From Citromicrobium sp. (lineage in GTDB: Bacteria > Pseudomonadota > Alphaproteobacteria > Sphingomonadales > Sphingomonadaceae), in NCBI GenBank assembly GCA_003248395.1, contig QFNA01000101.1, positions 1-7,108 of the forward strand: DNA of 7,108 nucleotides, given 5' to 3'. Of the stretch, positions 5,851 to 7,108 are shown piece after piece. Numbering within the stretch: position 1 is the first letter of the stretch; every line of letters begins with the position of its first letter. Position numbers and translations under genes: made by a program. Under the pieces are notes generated by a model. It made no database searches, had not been told where the DNA came from, and saw only the letters and a program-made list of their open reading frames with translations.

Positions 5851-6518
5851 CACCACTCGCCCCGGTAATCGTGATTGGCGTCGACCATCTCTTTCAGCGA
5901 ACTCAAGGCATTGGCCGGCTCGCTCGTATGCCGGCCGGGCTCCTGCGTGCCCGCCTTCGGCCGCTCGCCCGCCGCCAGCGCGTCGAGGATCGCATCGAGC
6001 CGCTCTGGCGTCAGGTCCTCGTAATTGTCGTCGTTGATCTGCACCATCGGCGCGGTGGCGCAATTGCCCATGCACTCGACCTCGGTCAGCGTCCACAACC
6101 CGTCGTCCGAGACGTGCCCCTTTGCCATGCCGCGCGCCTTGCAGGTCTCCATCAGGCCGTCCGAACCGCGCAGCATGCAGGGCGTCGTGCCGCACACCTG
6201 CACGTGGTATTTGCCCACCGGCCTGAGATTGTACATGAAGTAGAAAGTCGCCACCTCGAGCACGCGGATCACCGGCATGTCGAGATAGGTGGCGACATAT
6301 TCGATCACCGGCAGCGGCAGCCAGCCCTGCGTATCGGTTTCCTCGCCCACCTGGCGCTGCGCCAGATCGAGCAGCGGCATCACCGCCGAACGCTGGCGGC
6401 CTTCGGGATATTTCGCAATCGCCCGGTCCGCACGCTCGCGGTAGCTCTCGGTGAACGCGAAAGCACCCCAGCGCTCGCGCAGTTCGGGTGTGTCGGGTGC
6501 GGGGGAACGGTCAGCCAT
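5850..6518 (-). CDS. nuoE: NADH-quinone oxidoreductase subunit E (NuoE)
   Basis: NuoE (NDUFV2 homologue) is a thioredoxin-fold subunit of the NADH-oxidising module. It carries the off-pathway 2Fe-2S cluster N1a next to the FMN of NuoF. The 222-aa product shows the ligand pattern C109-x4-C114 (VCGTTPC) and C149-x3-C153 (ECMGNC). Upstream is the conserved segment RVLEVATFYFMYNLRPVGKY (85-104). The helical N-terminus (residues 10-70) is typical. After about residue 183 comes a hydrophilic, low-complexity tail (GERPKAGTQEPGRHTSEP and beyond), like the C-terminal extensions seen in alphaproteobacterial NuoE. The ATG at 6518 overlaps the previous stop by one base (TAATG) and has GAGGG at 6526-6530, 7 nt upstream. 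The end overlaps the miniprotein gene by one base. Confidence 0.98.
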   Translation of the reverse strand: MADRSPAPDTPELRERWGAFAFTESYRERADRAIAKYPEGRQRSAVMPLLDLAQRQVGEETDTQGWLPLPVIEYVATYLDMPVIRVLEVATFYFMYNLRPVGKYHVQVCGTTPCMLRGSDGLMETCKARGMAKGHVSDDGLWTLTEVECMGNCATAPMVQINDDNYEDLTPERLDAILDALAAGERPKAGTQEPGRHTSEPANALSSLKEMVDANHDYRGEW

Positions 6519-6823
6519 TATTTGACCCTCAACTTTCCAGCGTCATTGGCGATTTGACGCGCGCGAAGATAACAGTGAGCGCACAGGATCGATAAGCCCG
6601 CTGGCGGTTCCACGTCATCGGTCCATTCACCACCATTTGCTTGCAAAAACTCTTCACAAGCGAAGCACCACGCGTCCGTGAGACCATCGTCATCAGGTCC
6701 CGGATAACAAACAAAGCCGCAATCGACATTAGAGTCGATGCGAGGCGGAATATGCTTGCAAACGAACGTTGTTTGCTGCGGTCCGTGTTCGGCACATTCA
6801 CAGATGCTTCGTGCCCCGCTCAC
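6518..6823 (-). CDS. Small cysteine-rich, probably zinc-binding protein between nuoD and nuoE
   Basis: This 101-aa protein has nine cysteines (8, 10, 22, 35, 39, 53, 56, 81, 84) and nearby histidines (13, 24, 83). Two CxxC knuckles are clear, WCFACE (53-56) and LCAHCY (81-84), and the N-terminal C-x-C-x2-H with VCKH adds further candidate ligands. This suggests a small treble-clef or zinc-ribbon-like fold. No signal peptide or membrane segment is visible, so it is probably cytoplasmic. From memory it resembles scattered uncharacterised bacterial proteins with the same HG...VCxH...WCxxCE...LCxxCY order; no family name is offered. The start is GTG at 6823, overlapping the nuoD TGA by 4 nt (GTGA), with GGGGAG at 6832-6837. 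A sampled stretch (6721-6780) is 48% GC, well below the nuo genes. Another minus-frame reading at 6529-6801 is a shadow of it. Confidence 0.8.
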
Positions 6824-7108
6824 CGGTCACACTCCCCGAACACCACGTCGATCGCGCCGAGGATGGCCGTCGCGTCGGGCAGCATGTGGCCCTTGCACAT
6901 GAAATCCATCGCCTGCAGGTGGCTGAACGCCGTCGGGCGGATCTTGCAGCGATAGGGTTTGTTGCTGCCGTCGCTGACCAGGTAGACGCCGAATTCGCCC
7001 TTCGGGCTTTCGGTCGCCACGTACACTTCGCCCGCAGGCACGTGGAAGCCCTCGGTGTACAGCTTGAAGTGGTGGATCAGCGCTTCCATCGACTGCTTCA
7101 TCTCGGCG
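6820..7108 (-). CDS. nuoD: NADH-quinone oxidoreductase subunit D (NuoD), C-terminal fragment
   Basis: This is the last 95 complete codons of NuoD (49-kDa subunit homologue), which lines the quinone site next to cluster N2. The visible sequence contains [19 protein letters not shown], then [25 protein letters not shown] and [40 protein letters not shown] (shown in parts here), all strongly conserved in the family. The open frame continues through the right edge of the window (preceding codons Ala-Glu), so only the C-terminus is present. It ends normally at FGECDR-stop; many homologues have Ile or Val where this one has Cys. The stop overlaps the GTG of the following Cys-rich gene by 4 nt. Confidence 0.97.
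6832..6837 (-). promoter_or_regulatory. Shine-Dalgarno supporting the GTG start of the Cys-rich gene
   Basis: The minus strand reads GGGGAG, 8 nt before the GTG at 6823. The only other support for this non-ATG start is the GTGA overlap with the nuoD stop. Without the GTG the next in-frame Met is absent, because Met1 is the protein's only methionine. Confidence 0.65.

Noticed and set aside
4322..6037. 571-aa open frame on the plus strand
   Set aside because: It is antisense to nuoF, the miniprotein and part of nuoE, with the same Arg/His-rich shadow composition and no domain.
5710..6195. 161-aa minus-strand frame extending upstream of the miniprotein
   Set aside because: The portion above 5850 is nuoE read in the wrong frame. 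Only the 46 codons from the ATG at 5850 are plausible.
4418..6518. nuoE/nuoF as diaphorase subunits of a hydrogenase or formate dehydrogenase
   Set aside because: The flanking nuoD, nuoG, nuoH and nuoI genes are standard complex I subunits in canonical order.
6529..6801. Alternative 90-aa minus-strand frame within the Cys-rich gene
   Set aside because: It leaves gaps at both ends and lacks the CxxC pattern. The 6518-6823 frame overlaps both neighbours and has ordered cysteine motifs.
1..7108. Internal promoter, terminator, RNA gene or CRISPR array
   Set aside because: There is no non-coding DNA in the window. I saw no hairpin followed by a T-run on the minus strand, no tRNA-like fold and no spaced repeats.

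Overview
The window is the interior of a complex I (NADH:quinone oxidoreductase, nuo) operon, read entirely from the minus strand. In transcription order, right to left: the end of nuoD, a small Cys-rich protein, nuoE, a 46-residue membrane miniprotein, nuoF, three unrecognised small genes (246, 101 and 62 aa), nuoG, nuoH and the beginning of nuoI. The core order D-E-F-G-H-I is canonical. Base composition, the NuoG type without the extra N7 cluster ligands, the alphaproteobacterial-style tail on NuoE and the NuoH/NuoI sequences suggest an alphaproteobacterium. Sphingomonadales, possibly an Erythrobacter relative, is the best guess, but it rests on sequence feel and not on a search.

Layout: positions 6820-7108 hold the NuoD C-terminus and 6518-6823 a zinc-finger-like protein. 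NuoE is at 5850-6518, the miniprotein at 5710-5850 and NuoF at 4418-5710. The accessory three-gene block is at 3201-4421, with one clear secreted protein, one probable secreted or anchored protein and one two-helix membrane protein. NuoG is at 1178-3208, NuoH at 120-1181 and the NuoI N-terminus at 1-123. There is no intergenic DNA: all ten gene junctions overlap, by 1, 4, 8 or 11 nt. The window therefore looks like one translationally coupled polycistronic unit, with no promoter or terminator visible inside it.

How the genes work together: NuoE, NuoF and NuoG form the NADH-oxidising arm (FMN and Fe-S chain). NuoD and NuoI carry electrons to quinone, and NuoH is the membrane subunit that forms much of the quinone tunnel. 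The five extra genes are not known complex I subunits. Their coupling to the nuo genes means they should be co-expressed with the complex, but a role in its assembly or function is only an inference.

The most interesting parts are the accessory genes, which have visibly lower GC than the nuo genes. The 246-aa secreted protein looks like an internal duplication with matching cysteine pairs. The 101-aa protein ends in a near copy of the NuoF C-terminus, so direct repeats 1,032 bp apart flank the first two accessory genes. A 16-bp Shine-Dalgarno/stop/start element occurs identically at three junctions. I found no mobile element, CRISPR array, tRNA or rRNA.
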